Shown: piece after piece, positions 49,704 to 59,466 of the stretch
Position numbering within the stretch: the first letter of the stretch is position 1
Layout: each line of letters begins with the position of its first letter
Assembly: GCA_963784805.1 (NCBI GenBank)
Contig: CAWASR010000016.1
Location: 124,001-188,000, forward strand
Direction of reading: 5' to 3'
Length of the DNA stretch: 64,000 nt
From: Roseiarcus sp963784805
Lineage (GTDB): Bacteria > Pseudomonadota > Alphaproteobacteria > Rhizobiales > Beijerinckiaceae
The notes under the pieces: model-generated
What the model saw: the letters and a program-made list of their open reading frames with translations, nothing else
What the model was told of the DNA's origin: nothing
Database searches by the model: none
Program-made: the position numbers and the translations under genes

Positions 49704-52025
49704 TCAGCCGGGGATCCGATTTCCGACGCCCGATCCTCGGATCGCGCGAAAGACCGCCTGGGGAGTCGCAGGCATGTCGATGTCCCTGACGCCGTAGGCG
49801 CGCCACAGCGCGTCCACGACGGCGTTGACGACCGCCGGAGTCGAACCGATCGAGCCGGCTTCGCCCGCGCCCTTCAACCCAAGCGGATTCGTCGTCGAGG
49901 GGACATTGCGGGTCTCGAATTCGATTGGAGCTAAATCGTCGGCGCGCGGCATGCAGTAGTCCATGAAGCTCGCCGACAGAAGTTGCCCGTCGCTGTCGTA
50001 CACGGCCCGCTCCATCAGCGCCTGACCCGCCCCTTGCGCCACGCCGCCGTGAACCTGGCCCTCAAGGAGCAAAGGATTGAGGGTAAAGCCGAAATCGTCG
50101 ACGATCGTGTAGCGCTCAAGCCGTGTCGCCCCGGTTTCGGGGTCGATCTCGACTTCACAGATATGGGTCCCGTTGGGATAGGTTGCGGTTTCGGGCGTAT
50201 AGGATTCGACGCTCCGCAGCCGCTCGGGGCTCGCGGACGGAAGCGCCGCGATCTGCGCGAGCGAAAGCGACCGGTCAGTGCCTACGATGCGAATTTCGCC
50301 GTCGACGAATTCAAGATCGGCGCTCGCCGCCTCCAGCTCGTCGGCCGCCAGCTCCTTCAACGCTTGGGCGAGCTTCTTCGAAGCGCGGGACGTCATCACC
50401 GCCCCGATCGGGATCGAACGGGAGCCGCCGGTCCCCATCCCGGTCGGAACCCGATCGGTGTCGCCTTGCACCACCTTGACGCGGTCGAGCGGAACTTCGA
50501 ATTGCTCAGCGACGACTTGCGCATAGGCCGTTTCATGTCCCTGACCATTGGATTGGGTGCCGATCAGCAGCGTGAACGAGCCGTCCTTCTCTAGCGCCAG
50601 CGAGCCGGTCTCGCCTTCTCCCCAGGCCGTGCATTCAATATAGCTGGCGACGCCAAGACCGCGGATGGCGCCGCGGCGCTTGGCCTCGGCCAGGCGCTTG
50701 TCAAACCCGTCGGCGTCGGCCTTTTTCAGGCACCTTTTGAGCGCTCCGCCGAAATCGCCGACGTCGTAAGTCCGTTCTGTCTGGGTCGCATAGGGCATGG
50801 CCGCCGGCGAAACGAAGTTGCGCTGGCGGATCGCTTCCTTCGAGAGTCCGAGCTCCCGCGCGCAGCGGTCGACCAGCCGCTCCAGGACATAGGCGGCTTC
50901 CGGCCGCCCGGCGCCGCGATATGCGTCGACGGGAACCGTATTGGTGTAAATTCCGCGAACGCGCGCGTGCAGCGTTTCGATCTTGTAGGGACCGGTCGCC
51001 ATCGAGGCTCCGAGCCAGGGCACGTAAGGCGCATACATGGAAAGGTAAGCGCCGAGATTGGCGAGAATATCGACGCGCAGGGCAAGAAACCGCCCGTCTG
51101 CGTCCAAAGCCATCTCCGCGCTCGTCACATTATCGCGGCCGTGGGCGTCCCCAACGAAGTGCTCCGACCGGTCGGCCTGCCAACGAACGGGTCGGCCAAG
51201 GAGCCGCGCAGCTTCCAGGACCAGCGGATATTCGCGATAGAGAAACGCTTTCGTGCCGAAACCGCCGCCGACGTCGCCAGTGACGACCCGCAGCGCCTCG
51301 GGCGGTATCTTAAGCACTTTGCCGGCCAGGCCATCGCGCAAAATATGCGCCCCCTGACTGCCGACATAAAGCGTCCGACGGCCGCTGCCGGGATCGATGG
51401 AGGCGACGGCCGCGCGCGGCTCCATGAAATTGGAGACGACCCGCGGATTGACGATCCGGATCGAAACCACATGCGGAGCGCGAGCAAAGACAGCGTCCGT
51501 CGCGGCCTTGTCGCCAATGTGAGCATCAAAAGCGATGTTGCCCGGCGCGCCCGAAAAAAGCTGAGGGGCGCCCGCCTCGATGGCGGCCAAGGAGTCGACC
51601 ACAGGAGTCAGGGACTCCCAGTCGATTGCGAGCGCCTCGGCACCGTCGCGGGCGGCGTAGGCTGTTTCCGCGACGACCATGGCGACGATATCGCCAACGT
51701 GATGCGCTTCCGCGGTCGCCATGACCGGGTAGGGCTTGAGGGGCGTCAATGCGCCGTCCGAGTTTCGCGTCGGCGCCAAACAGGGAATTGATCCTAGAGC
51801 GGAGAAGTCCGAAGCCGTGAACACTGCCTTGACCCCGGCGACCTTTAGCGCCGGGCCGCGATCGACGATGCGAAAGCGCGCATAGGCGTGGGGGCTGCGC
51901 ACGAAAACGGCGTGAAGGGCGCCTTCGGGCGCAATATCCGAAGTGTAAAGGCCTGCGCCCCGCACCAGACGGTCGTCTTCGACCCGCCGCACAGGTTGGC
52001 CAATACCGAATTTCATCACTCTCAT
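49704..52025 (-). CDS. CoxL-like molybdenum hydroxylase large subunit, orphan
   Basis: 773 aa from ATG 52025, which follows AGGGA. It is the molybdopterin-binding subunit of the xanthine dehydrogenase/CO dehydrogenase family, with GDVGGGFGTKAFLYREYPL, GQGHETAYAQVVAEQF and the catalytic Glu in GLKGAGEAGSIGSTPAVV. The active-site loop reads AYRGAGRPEAAY, the form II type (BMS-like), not the AYRCSFR loop of true aerobic CO dehydrogenase. No iron-sulfur (CoxS) or FAD (CoxM) partner genes lie nearby, so partners must be elsewhere. Substrate unknown. modABC at 36255 would supply the molybdenum. Confidence 0.9.
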   Translation of the reverse strand: MRVMKFGIGQPVRRVEDDRLVRGAGLYTSDIAPEGALHAVFVRSPHAYARFRIVDRGPALKVAGVKAVFTASDFSALGSIPCLAPTRNSDGALTPLKPYPVMATAEAHHVGDIVAMVVAETAYAARDGAEALAIDWESLTPVVDSLAAIEAGAPQLFSGAPGNIAFDAHIGDKAATDAVFARAPHVVSIRIVNPRVVSNFMEPRAAVASIDPGSGRRTLYVGSQGAHILRDGLAGKVLKIPPEALRVVTGDVGGGFGTKAFLYREYPLVLEAARLLGRPVRWQADRSEHFVGDAHGRDNVTSAEMALDADGRFLALRVDILANLGAYLSMYAPYVPWLGASMATGPYKIETLHARVRGIYTNTVPVDAYRGAGRPEAAYVLERLVDRCARELGLSKEAIRQRNFVSPAAMPYATQTERTYDVGDFGGALKRCLKKADADGFDKRLAEAKRRGAIRGLGVASYIECTAWGEGETGSLALEKDGSFTLLIGTQSNGQGHETAYAQVVAEQFEVPLDRVKVVQGDTDRVPTGMGTGGSRSIPIGAVMTSRASKKLAQALKELAADELEAASADLEFVDGEIRIVGTDRSLSLAQIAALPSASPERLRSVESYTPETATYPNGTHICEVEIDPETGATRLERYTIVDDFGFTLNPLLLEGQVHGGVAQGAGQALMERAVYDSDGQLLSASFMDYCMPRADDLAPIEFETRNVPSTTNPLGLKGAGEAGSIGSTPAVVNAVVDALWRAYGVRDIDMPATPQAVFRAIRGSGVGNRIPG

Positions 52026-52198
52026 CGCCCGGTCCCTGTTTGCGCCATGCATCCACACTTCCTTCGGCGATCGACGCAGGCCTGTGAATATCCCGCCGCC
52101 AACGATTTCTGCGCGACCAAGGCGGATATGGTCAACAGTTCATTAAGCCGATCGGTCGACAATGGCCCCAACGCTACGTCAAGCTCGGACATATACTC

Positions 52199-53155
52199 AT
52201 GAGCGCCCATGAAGTCTCCCATTTCCGCCAGTCGCATCAGGAGGCGACGCCCCCGCACGGCCGGGATATCATTCCACGCGGAGGCGAAGCGCAAGCGGCC
52301 TCGCAGTCTCCCTTCGACACAGGCAGGACCGAGTCAACACGCATGTTGGCCCTCGTGCCAGTAGCCGCTGAGGACGAGCAGCCGAATTCGAAGCCCGCCG
52401 CGCCCACGCGGACCTTTAAGCGATTGAGCCTCGCCGCTGCGGTCGCCGTGGCGCTCGCAGCCGCTATTGGCGCGGCGGCCTTGCTCGCGAACGAACACCG
52501 CCGGCAGAGTTATCTTTTCGCGACGCGCGCGCACGAGACCGAGTCTCTGGCGCAGTCGGTGAAAGCGCTGAGCGCGCGCCTTGATGCGATCGAAGGCGCG
52601 AAGTCCGGCGAGAGTCTGGCCGACCTGCGGCGCTCGATCGGTCAAATGAAATCCGGGATCGCCTCCGCCCGCGATCTCGGCGGCGCGCTTGCGCAACTTT
52701 CGCAAAGAGTGGAAAAACTGGATCGCGAAGAGAGCGCAATGGTCGACCGCGGTCAACGCCTTGATCGGGACGCAAATATGCGTACGGCCGAGCTGTCGGC
52801 CCGGGTCGAGAAGCTTGAAAGGAGGCCCGCGGCGCCGATCGTCGCCGCGACGTCCGGCCCTGCGCCTTCCCGGCACGCCAAGCAGACCGCCGCTGCGTCT
52901 CGGTTGGGCCCAAACGTCTCGATGGAGACGACGGGTTCGATTCAACGGCCAAGGCCGGTGCTGCAGGGCTATATCGTCCTCGACGGGCGATATGACGCGG
53001 CGCTGGTCGATGGACGCTACGGCGAACGTGAAGTGCGGCTCGGCGATTTTCTTCCGGGCGCCGGACGGGTCGAGCGTATCGAGCGACGAGGCGGCGGCTG
53101 GATCGTCCTGACCGATGAAGGCCTGATCGCCGCGGCGGAAAGCCCGCCTTATTGA
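52199..53155 (+). CDS. Hypothetical membrane-anchored coiled-coil protein
   Basis: 318 aa as read from ATG 52199; an ATG at 52343 (270 aa) is an alternative start. One membrane helix (LSLAAAVAVALAAAIGAAALLA) is followed by a long heptad-rich coiled coil (about residues 110-200, VKALSARLDAIEGAK and SQRVEKLDREESAM) and then a small C-terminal domain with YIVLDGRYDAALVDGRYG. Topology suggests a periplasmic coil. No known family recognised. Divergent from the CoxL-like gene and about 190 bp before fabA. Confidence 0.72.
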   Translation: MSAHEVSHFRQSHQEATPPHGRDIIPRGGEAQAASQSPFDTGRTESTRMLALVPVAAEDEQPNSKPAAPTRTFKRLSLAAAVAVALAAAIGAAALLANEHRRQSYLFATRAHETESLAQSVKALSARLDAIEGAKSGESLADLRRSIGQMKSGIASARDLGGALAQLSQRVEKLDREESAMVDRGQRLDRDANMRTAELSARVEKLERRPAAPIVAATSGPAPSRHAKQTAAASRLGPNVSMETTGSIQRPRPVLQGYIVLDGRYDAALVDGRYGEREVRLGDFLPGAGRVERIERRGGGWIVLTDEGLIAAAESPPY

Positions 53156-53342
53156 CGGATCGCGCTCGCTTGCGCTTTTGAGCCAGGGGTATCCGCGACC
53201 CAATTCGCCGGCCCCGGCCATCGCTCGCGCTTGCGGGATGGATCGCGCCGCGCTTTCGATAACCGGAGGCCTGTGATACGAATCCGGCCCTTGGGGTTCC
53301 GCGCGTCGCGGCGCCGCGCGGTCTGCAGAACACACGGCGCAT

Positions 53343-53867
53343 ATGACGGAACGAAGAAGTAATTTTACTTATGAAGAGCTCCTCGCCTGCGGCCGCGGCG
53401 AGCTGTTCGGCGCCGGCAATGCCCAGTTGCCATTGCCGCCGATGCTGATGTTCGATCGGATCAGCGCGATTTCCGAGACCGGCGGCGCCAACGGCAAGGG
53501 CGAGGTGCGCGCGGAGTTCGACATCAATCCCAATCTGTGGTTCTTCGGTTGCCATTTCAAAGGCGATCCGGTGATGCCGGGCTGTCTCGGGCTCGACGCG
53601 CTCTGGCAATTGACGGGATTCTTCCTCGGTTGGCTCGGATTTCCCGGCCGCGGCCGCGCGCTCGGGGTCGGCGAGGTCAAGTTCGCCGATCAGGTGCTGC
53701 CGGCGATCAAGAAATTGGTTTACGGAGTCGACGTGAAGCGTGTGTTCAAAGGCAAGCTCATTCTCGGGATCGCCGACGGCTGGCTGGAGGCGGACGGCAA
53801 GCGGATATATGACGTCAGGGACATCCGCGTCGGCCTGTTCGGCCCATCCAGTCCAGGCTCCGCCTGA
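53343..53867 (+). CDS. fabA: 3-hydroxydecanoyl-ACP dehydratase/isomerase
   Basis: 174 aa hot-dog enzyme for dehydration and cis-isomerisation of the C10 intermediate, the start of anaerobic-type unsaturated fatty acid synthesis. The active His is in WFFGCHFKGDPVMPGCLGLD, and the Asp in the same segment completes the site. ATG 53343. It is followed by fabB after 40 bp and then fabI, a conserved trio in Rhizobiales. Confidence 0.97.
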   Translation: MTERRSNFTYEELLACGRGELFGAGNAQLPLPPMLMFDRISAISETGGANGKGEVRAEFDINPNLWFFGCHFKGDPVMPGCLGLDALWQLTGFFLGWLGFPGRGRALGVGEVKFADQVLPAIKKLVYGVDVKRVFKGKLILGIADGWLEADGKRIYDVRDIRVGLFGPSSPGSA

Positions 53868-53907
53868 ACGCGAACCCGCCTTGGCGCGCAATCGTGGAGA
53901 GCGATAG

Positions 53908-55131
53908 ATGAGACGCGTCGTCGTCACCGGCATGGGCATCGTGTCCTCAATCGGCTCCAACGCGCAGGAAGTGACAGCGAGCCTACACGCCGGCCGGTCG
54001 GGGATTACTCGTGCGGAGAAATTCGCTGAACTCGGCTTCCGTTCTCAGGTCCAGGGCGCCCCGACGCTCAACGCCGAAGAGGTCGTCGACCGCAGGGCGA
54101 TGCGGTTCCATGGCGGCGGCACGGCCTGGAATCATGTCGCAATGGATCAGGCGATCGTCGACAGCGGACTGGGTCCGGATGAAGTCTCGCACGAGCGCAC
54201 CGGCCTCATCATGGGATCCGGCGGGCCGTCGACGCGCGCGATCGTCGAAGCGGCCGACACCGCGCGCGCCAAGAGCCCCAAGCGCGTCGGCCCCTTCGCG
54301 GTTCCAAAGGCCATGTGCTCCACTGCGTCGGCGACTCTGTCGACCTGGTTCAAAATCAAAGGCGTCAGCTATTCCATCTCCTCCGCCTGCGCGACGTCCA
54401 ATCATTGCATTGGCGCCGCCTACGAGCACATCCTCACGGGCAAGCAGGATGTCGTTTTCGCGGGCGGTTGCGAGGAACTCGACTGGACGCTTGCGGTACT
54501 GTTCGACGCAATGGGCGCGATGTCTTCAGCCTTTAACGATTCGCCCTCGCGCGCCTCGCGCCCCTACGACAAAAACCGCGACGGATTTGTCATTTCCGCC
54601 GGGGCCGGCGTTCTGGTGCTTGAAGACTATGAACGCGCCAAGGCCCGGGGAGCCAAGTTATATGCCGAAATCGTCGGCTACGGCGCGACTTCGGACGGAC
54701 ATGACATGGTCGCGCCATCGGGCGACGGCGCCGCTCGGTGCATGCGCCAGGCTCTGGCGAACATCAAGACGCCGATCGATTACATCAATCCTCACGCCAC
54801 TGCGACGCCTGTGGGCGATCTCAAGGAAATCGAGGCCTTGCGCCAGGTCTTCGGCTCGGAAGAGAAGTGCCCACCGATCTCGGCCACGAAGTCGCTCACC
54901 GGCCATTCCCAGGGCGCAACCGGCGTCCATGAGGCCATCTATTCCCTGCTGATGATGCGCAACGGCTTCATCTGCGAGAGCGCGCATATCGACGAAATCG
55001 ATCCCGCCTTCGCCGATATGCCAATTGTGCGCGCGCGTCGCGACGATGTCAGCCTTCGCGCCGTTCTTTCCAATTCCTTCGGCTTCGGCGGCGCCAACGC
55101 GACTTTGGTTTTCAAGCACGTCGACGCCTAG
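53908..55131 (+). CDS. fabB: Beta-ketoacyl-ACP synthase I
   Basis: 407 aa thiolase-fold condensing enzyme that extends unsaturated acyl chains. The Cys nucleophile is in ISSACATSNHCIGAAYEHI, and the two His are in YINPHATATPVGD and SLTGHSQGATGVHE. N-terminal VVTGMGIVSSIGSNAQEV is typical. It lies between fabA and fabI in one operon; pairing with FabA suggests the FabB rather than FabF role. Confidence 0.96.
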   Translation: MRRVVVTGMGIVSSIGSNAQEVTASLHAGRSGITRAEKFAELGFRSQVQGAPTLNAEEVVDRRAMRFHGGGTAWNHVAMDQAIVDSGLGPDEVSHERTGLIMGSGGPSTRAIVEAADTARAKSPKRVGPFAVPKAMCSTASATLSTWFKIKGVSYSISSACATSNHCIGAAYEHILTGKQDVVFAGGCEELDWTLAVLFDAMGAMSSAFNDSPSRASRPYDKNRDGFVISAGAGVLVLEDYERAKARGAKLYAEIVGYGATSDGHDMVAPSGDGAARCMRQALANIKTPIDYINPHATATPVGDLKEIEALRQVFGSEEKCPPISATKSLTGHSQGATGVHEAIYSLLMMRNGFICESAHIDEIDPAFADMPIVRARRDDVSLRAVLSNSFGFGGANATLVFKHVDA

Positions 55132-55219
55132 GCCCCACGGCGGCCGCCCCAGTCTCGGGGCGGTCCTCGTTCGGCGCCGTCGCCTCAAACCCCGCCAAAT
55201 CCTGTTCAAAGAGTGTGCT

Positions 55220-56017
55220 ATGGCGTCCGGCTTGATGAGTGGGAAACGCGGCCTGGTGTTGGGCGTCGCCAACGATCACTCGATCGCCTGGGGCATAGCG
55301 AAGGCGCTCTTCTCTGAAGGCGCGGAGCTGGCGTTCACCTACCAGGGCGAGGCTTTGGGCAAGCGGGTCGCCCCGCTTGCCGAGAGCCTGGGGTCGAAAC
55401 TGGTTTTTCCTTGCGACGTCGAGGACATCTTGACAGTCGACGCGACGTTTTCGGCGCTGGCGTCGACGTGGGGAAGCCTCGATTTCCTGGTCCATTGCAT
55501 AGGGTATTCCGACCGGAACGAACTCAAGGGCCGTTACGCGGACACCAGCCGGGAGAATTTTGTCCGCACGATGGTGATTTCCGCCTTTTCATTCACTGAG
55601 ATCGCCAAGCGCGCCGCCGCATTCATGCCTTCGGGCGGAGCGATGCTGACCCTCACCTTCGGCGGCGCCACGCGCGTCGCTCCGAACTATAACGTCATGG
55701 GCGTCGCCAAGGCCGCCCTGGAGGCAAGCGTGCGCTATCTGGCGGCCGATTTCGGTCCCGACAACATCCGCGTCAATGCCGTGTCCGCGGGTCCGATCCG
55801 CACATTGGCCGGTGCGGGGATCGCCGACGCGCGGTTCATGTTTAACTTCCAGCGCGCGCATTCCCCGTTGCGGCGCACGGTCACGATCGAAGACGTCGGC
55901 GGCGCTGCGGTGTATCTTCTCTCCCATCTGTCGGAAGGCGTGACCGGCGAGATTCATTTTGTCGACGCCGGCTACAACATCATTTCGATGCCTCGCCCGG
56001 ACGACGCACAAGGGTAG
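55220..56017 (+). CDS. fabI: Enoyl-ACP reductase (NADH)
   Basis: 265 aa SDR enzyme that completes each elongation cycle. NADH-binding VLGVANDHSIAWGIAKAL and the catalytic Tyr-Lys pair in YNVMGVAKAALEASVRYLA are present. The start at 55220 (MASGLMSGKRGLVLG) is the family start; the open frame to 55025 overlaps fabB. Last gene of fabABI. A lytic transglycosylase follows about 110 bp later. Confidence 0.96.
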   Translation: MASGLMSGKRGLVLGVANDHSIAWGIAKALFSEGAELAFTYQGEALGKRVAPLAESLGSKLVFPCDVEDILTVDATFSALASTWGSLDFLVHCIGYSDRNELKGRYADTSRENFVRTMVISAFSFTEIAKRAAAFMPSGGAMLTLTFGGATRVAPNYNVMGVAKAALEASVRYLAADFGPDNIRVNAVSAGPIRTLAGAGIADARFMFNFQRAHSPLRRTVTIEDVGGAAVYLLSHLSEGVTGEIHFVDAGYNIISMPRPDDAQG

Positions 56018-56126
56018 AGCGCGCCGCCGCGCCTCGCCCGCTCTTGGAGCGATGCAGCGATTGAACTATTTTGAGCCGAGTTCCCGGCCCCCTTGTTTGT
56101 CGCGCGAACTGCTTAATTTGGACATC

Positions 56127-57392
56127 ATGCTCGAAGGCAAGTTCCGCAAATCGGCCGGCCGGAGGGCGCAAGGCGCATTCCTTGGCTTGTGCGTCGTCGC
56201 GCTCTGGTCATTTTGCCTGACGTTCCCCGCGAGCGCGGCGTCGCGCAGTCGAACGGCCCATCCGGTCCGGCCCTCGTTTCACGAGTTCATCGCCTCGCTC
56301 TGGCCGCTCGCCCTGGAACGGGGAGTTTCGCGCGCCACTTTCGACCGCGCGTTTTCCGGCGTCTCCTTCGATCCGAAGGTCGTTGCCAATACAACGCGGC
56401 AGCCCGAGTTCGTGCTTCCAATTTGGCGATATATTGCAACCGTTGTCTCGCCGGCGCGCATCGAGCGCGGCCGCGACAAGGCTCAGAAGGAACGCGTATG
56501 GCTCGCCAGGGCGAGCCAGGCCTATGGCGTCGACGAAGGCGTTCTCTTGGGCGTCTGGGGACTGGAGACGGATTTCGGCGCCTTTGCCGGATCGAACAGC
56601 GTCGTCAGAACGCTGGCGAGCCTCGCCTTCACGCATTTCCGCGGCGACTATTTCCGCGACGAATTGCTCTCCGCGCTCGTCATCTTGCAGGACGGCGACA
56701 TCGCCCCGCAGGAAATGCGCGGCTCCTGGGCGGGCGCCATGGGTCAGACGCAATTCATGCCCTCGAGCTATCTTCTGTACGCCGTCGACTTCGAGGGTCA
56801 TGGGCGGCGCGACATTTGGAATAGCGCGCCCGACGCAATCGGTTCGACCGCCAACTTCCTCTCCGCGCATGGCTGGGTGGCCGATTTGCCCTGGGGATTC
56901 GAGGTCCGTTTGCCGGCGGAGTTTCGGCTGACAGACGCCAATTCTTCGCGACCCGCCGCCTTCCGCGCGTTCGCAGCCCGAGGCGTCACGCGGGCCGATG
57001 GCGGCCCGCTGCCGAATTCGGGTGAGGGACGTCTGCTGATCCCGGCGGGCCGCATGGGACCGATATTCATTGTCACCGAGAACTTCGACACTATACGCCT
57101 GTACAACAACTCAGTTTCCTACGCGCTCGCTGTCGCGCTGCTCGGAGACGCGGTTGCACGCGGCCGGGGCATTATTGGGCATTGGCCAACCGGCAAGCCT
57201 GCTATCGGAGAAGACCAAGTCCGGAGGCTGCAGGCCAAACTCAAAAAAATGGGCTATGATGTCGGGGAGATTGATGGGCAAGTCGGAGAAGCGTTGAGGT
57301 CAGCCGTTCGCGCGTATCAGGAGCGCAACGGGCTCTCACCCGACGGTTACGCCGATCAGGCGTTGCTGAGGCAAGTCGAGGCTAGTCGGTGA
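56127..57392 (+). CDS. MltB-family lytic murein transglycosylase with peptidoglycan-binding domain
   Basis: 421 aa. A signal peptide (hydrophobic LGLCVVALWSFCLTFPASA) is followed by the SLT_2/GH103 catalytic domain, with the Glu in LGVWGLETDFGAFAG and GAMGQTQFMPSSY. The C-terminal PG_binding_1 domain has RLQAKLKKMGYDVGEIDG and AVRAYQERNGL. It cleaves glycan strands to 1,6-anhydro-muropeptides, which fits the recycling kinase and MurU at the other end of the window. ATG 56127 gives the signal peptide close to the N-terminus, but no clear ribosome-binding site is seen. Confidence 0.9.
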   Translation: MLEGKFRKSAGRRAQGAFLGLCVVALWSFCLTFPASAASRSRTAHPVRPSFHEFIASLWPLALERGVSRATFDRAFSGVSFDPKVVANTTRQPEFVLPIWRYIATVVSPARIERGRDKAQKERVWLARASQAYGVDEGVLLGVWGLETDFGAFAGSNSVVRTLASLAFTHFRGDYFRDELLSALVILQDGDIAPQEMRGSWAGAMGQTQFMPSSYLLYAVDFEGHGRRDIWNSAPDAIGSTANFLSAHGWVADLPWGFEVRLPAEFRLTDANSSRPAAFRAFAARGVTRADGGPLPNSGEGRLLIPAGRMGPIFIVTENFDTIRLYNNSVSYALAVALLGDAVARGRGIIGHWPTGKPAIGEDQVRRLQAKLKKMGYDVGEIDGQVGEALRSAVRAYQERNGLSPDGYADQALLRQVEASR

Positions 57393-57443
57393 AATGCCAT
57401 CGGCGTCTCCGGACGATCGCCCGCCAGCGGGAAGGGGCGTAAC

Positions 57444-58679
57444 ATGTCGCCTCGCGGCGTCTGGTCGGGTTTTCGACTTCTGGGGCGGATCGGCCTCTTG
57501 GCGCTTTGCTGCTGGGTCTTGGCCGCCCCTGCTTCGCGCGCCCAGGAACCTGGCGGGTTGCCCGGTTTTCTGCAACATCTCTTTGGGTTTCCGCCAAAAC
57601 CTCGGGCAGCGCCTCGATCGACCGCCCCGTTGAGGGTTCGCCAGCACAAGCCGCGAAAGAAGGAGCAGGACTTCGTTTCGACGACCGCGACGCGAGCGCC
57701 AGGAACGCCGGGCGGGGAGCCGGTTCAGCCAACCTTTTTCGTCTCCGTCCTTGGCGACAGTCTCGGCGTTCTCGCCGCGCAGGGCCTCCGCGAGGCGTTT
57801 GCCGACAAGCCTGAAATATCCATCACAAACCTGGCGCGCGATTTGTCGGGCCTCACTCGCGACGACTATTACGATTGGCCGAAGAGCGCTCACGATCTCG
57901 CCGACGGCAAACCCAAGATCGACGTCGTGGTCATCATGATCGGGATCAACGATTTGCAGCCGCTGAAGGACGGCGCGGACACGCTCGACCCGCTCAGCGA
58001 CAAATGGCGCGAGGCTTACGCGCGGCGCGTCGAAAGCTTTGTGGCGCCATTTCACGGCGCTCACATTCCTGTGCTCTGGGTCGGCCTGCCGCCAATGCGC
58101 GACGAGCGTTTCAACAGCCAAGCGAGCGCGCTTAACGAGATCTATCGTGAGCACGCGGAAAAAGCCGGCGCCAAATACATCGACGTTTGGGACGCGTTCG
58201 CCGACCAAAACGGTCAATACGCCGCCTTTGGGCCAGATGTCGAAGGACAGAATGTCAAGCTTCGCGCCGGCCCCAACGGCATTTATTTCACCAAGGCGGG
58301 AGCCCGCAAACTCGCTCAATTCATCGAGCCGGATATCCGCCACGCCTTCGACAGATTGAAGCCGCAAGGCGATATCGCGAGTCTGCCGCCCGACATTGAG
58401 CAGCAGGCAGACGACATCAACGCCGAGATTCGCCGCGAAATGGGGGCGGACAATCCGAACGCCGGTGAGGCCGCCGCTCCCGCGAAACCCTTGGTTGGAC
58501 CTATTCTGCAGTTGACCGCTCGACCGGTTTCCCCAAACGGCGCGATTGTCGGCGCCCTCGGCGCATCCGCGGAAGTTGGAGGCGAGCAGGCGCGCGTCCT
58601 GCGACTGGGACAATCCCCTGAACCGCGCGCGGGCCGCGCCGACGATTTCTCCTGGCCTCGCCGCGTACAACCGCCGTGA
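57444..58679 (+). CDS. Exported SGNH/GDSL-type hydrolase (DUF459)
   Basis: 411 aa. A signal peptide (LLALCCWVLAAPASRAQE) leads to a linker and an SGNH-like domain with SVLGDSLGVLAAQGL (block I Ser), IGINDLQPLKDG (block III Asn) and DGVDTL-like ADTLDPLSDKWRE; a late YFTKAGARKLAQF supplies the family motif. The C-terminal tail is Ala/Pro-rich. Related proteins are thought to deacetylate periplasmic polysaccharide or peptidoglycan; substrate not known. It follows the transglycosylase by 51 bp, with GAAGGGG before ATG 57444. Confidence 0.85.
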   Translation: MSPRGVWSGFRLLGRIGLLALCCWVLAAPASRAQEPGGLPGFLQHLFGFPPKPRAAPRSTAPLRVRQHKPRKKEQDFVSTTATRAPGTPGGEPVQPTFFVSVLGDSLGVLAAQGLREAFADKPEISITNLARDLSGLTRDDYYDWPKSAHDLADGKPKIDVVVIMIGINDLQPLKDGADTLDPLSDKWREAYARRVESFVAPFHGAHIPVLWVGLPPMRDERFNSQASALNEIYREHAEKAGAKYIDVWDAFADQNGQYAAFGPDVEGQNVKLRAGPNGIYFTKAGARKLAQFIEPDIRHAFDRLKPQGDIASLPPDIEQQADDINAEIRREMGADNPNAGEAAAPAKPLVGPILQLTARPVSPNGAIVGALGASAEVGGEQARVLRLGQSPEPRAGRADDFSWPRRVQPP

Positions 58680-58962
58680 GAACGGAATGTAGGGGCGCGG
58701 CCGATTTCGACGAACGGTCCGTCTTCGGCTCGCGGCGCCGCAAAAGTGCAAGTCTCGTCGGCCCGTCCGGCGAGGCCGCGCGTCTGAGGGCTTCAGCCCC
58801 GCGCGTTCGTCGCGCGGAGCCCAACCGTCGCAAGCGCGAGGCGGCGGCGTCAAACGCTTGTTTGACTGTTGCAGCCGTGCTAGGCGACGCCGCGCAAGAA
58901 TTTGGATTGCTCGGACAGCGGCCAAGAGCACTAGGGCTTGGCGGAGTGTGGGACGATTGACG

Positions 58963-59448
58963 ATGGCTGAACAGGACGGCAACGGAGTCGGCGCGCCGCA
59001 GGCAAATCCCAAATTCTCGATTCTCGCCCAGTATACGAAGGATTTGTCCTTCGAAAATCCAAACGCGCCTCGGACCCTGGGACCGCAGCAGAACGCCCCC
59101 AACATTTCCGTCCAAATCAACGTCAACGCGCGTCAACTCGCCCCGACGGATTTCGAGGTGAGCCTCATGCTCGAGGGGGGCGCGGGCGAGGGCGCTGAAA
59201 CAATGTTCAAATTCGAACTCAATTATGCCGGCGTATTTAGGGTCGAGAATTTTCCGCCCGAGCAAGTTCAGCCGGTGGTGATGATCGAGGGACCGCGCCT
59301 GTTGTTCCCCTTCGCCCGGCAGATTATCGCCGACGCCGTGCGCGGCGGCGCCTATCCGCCGCTCTATCTCGATCCGATCGATTTCCAGGCGCTCTATCTG
59401 CAGCGGCTGGCTGCGGCTGGCGGGCAGCAGCAGCAACACACCGCATGA
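58963..59448 (+). CDS. secB: Protein-export chaperone SecB
   Basis: 161 aa tetrameric chaperone that keeps preproteins unfolded and hands them to SecA. Typical strands are FSILAQYTKDLSFENPNAP, ISVQINVNARQL, and GPRLLFPFARQIIADAVRG with YPPLYLDPIDFQALY. ATG 58963 is the family start. The 283 bp before it (58680-58962) hold no gene; fxsA, often found near secB, is not seen. It converges on dnaQ. Confidence 0.97.
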   Translation: MAEQDGNGVGAPQANPKFSILAQYTKDLSFENPNAPRTLGPQQNAPNISVQINVNARQLAPTDFEVSLMLEGGAGEGAETMFKFELNYAGVFRVENFPPEQVQPVVMIEGPRLLFPFARQIIADAVRGGAYPPLYLDPIDFQALYLQRLAAAGGQQQQHTA

Positions 59449-59466
59449 TTGATTGGAGGACGGCGC

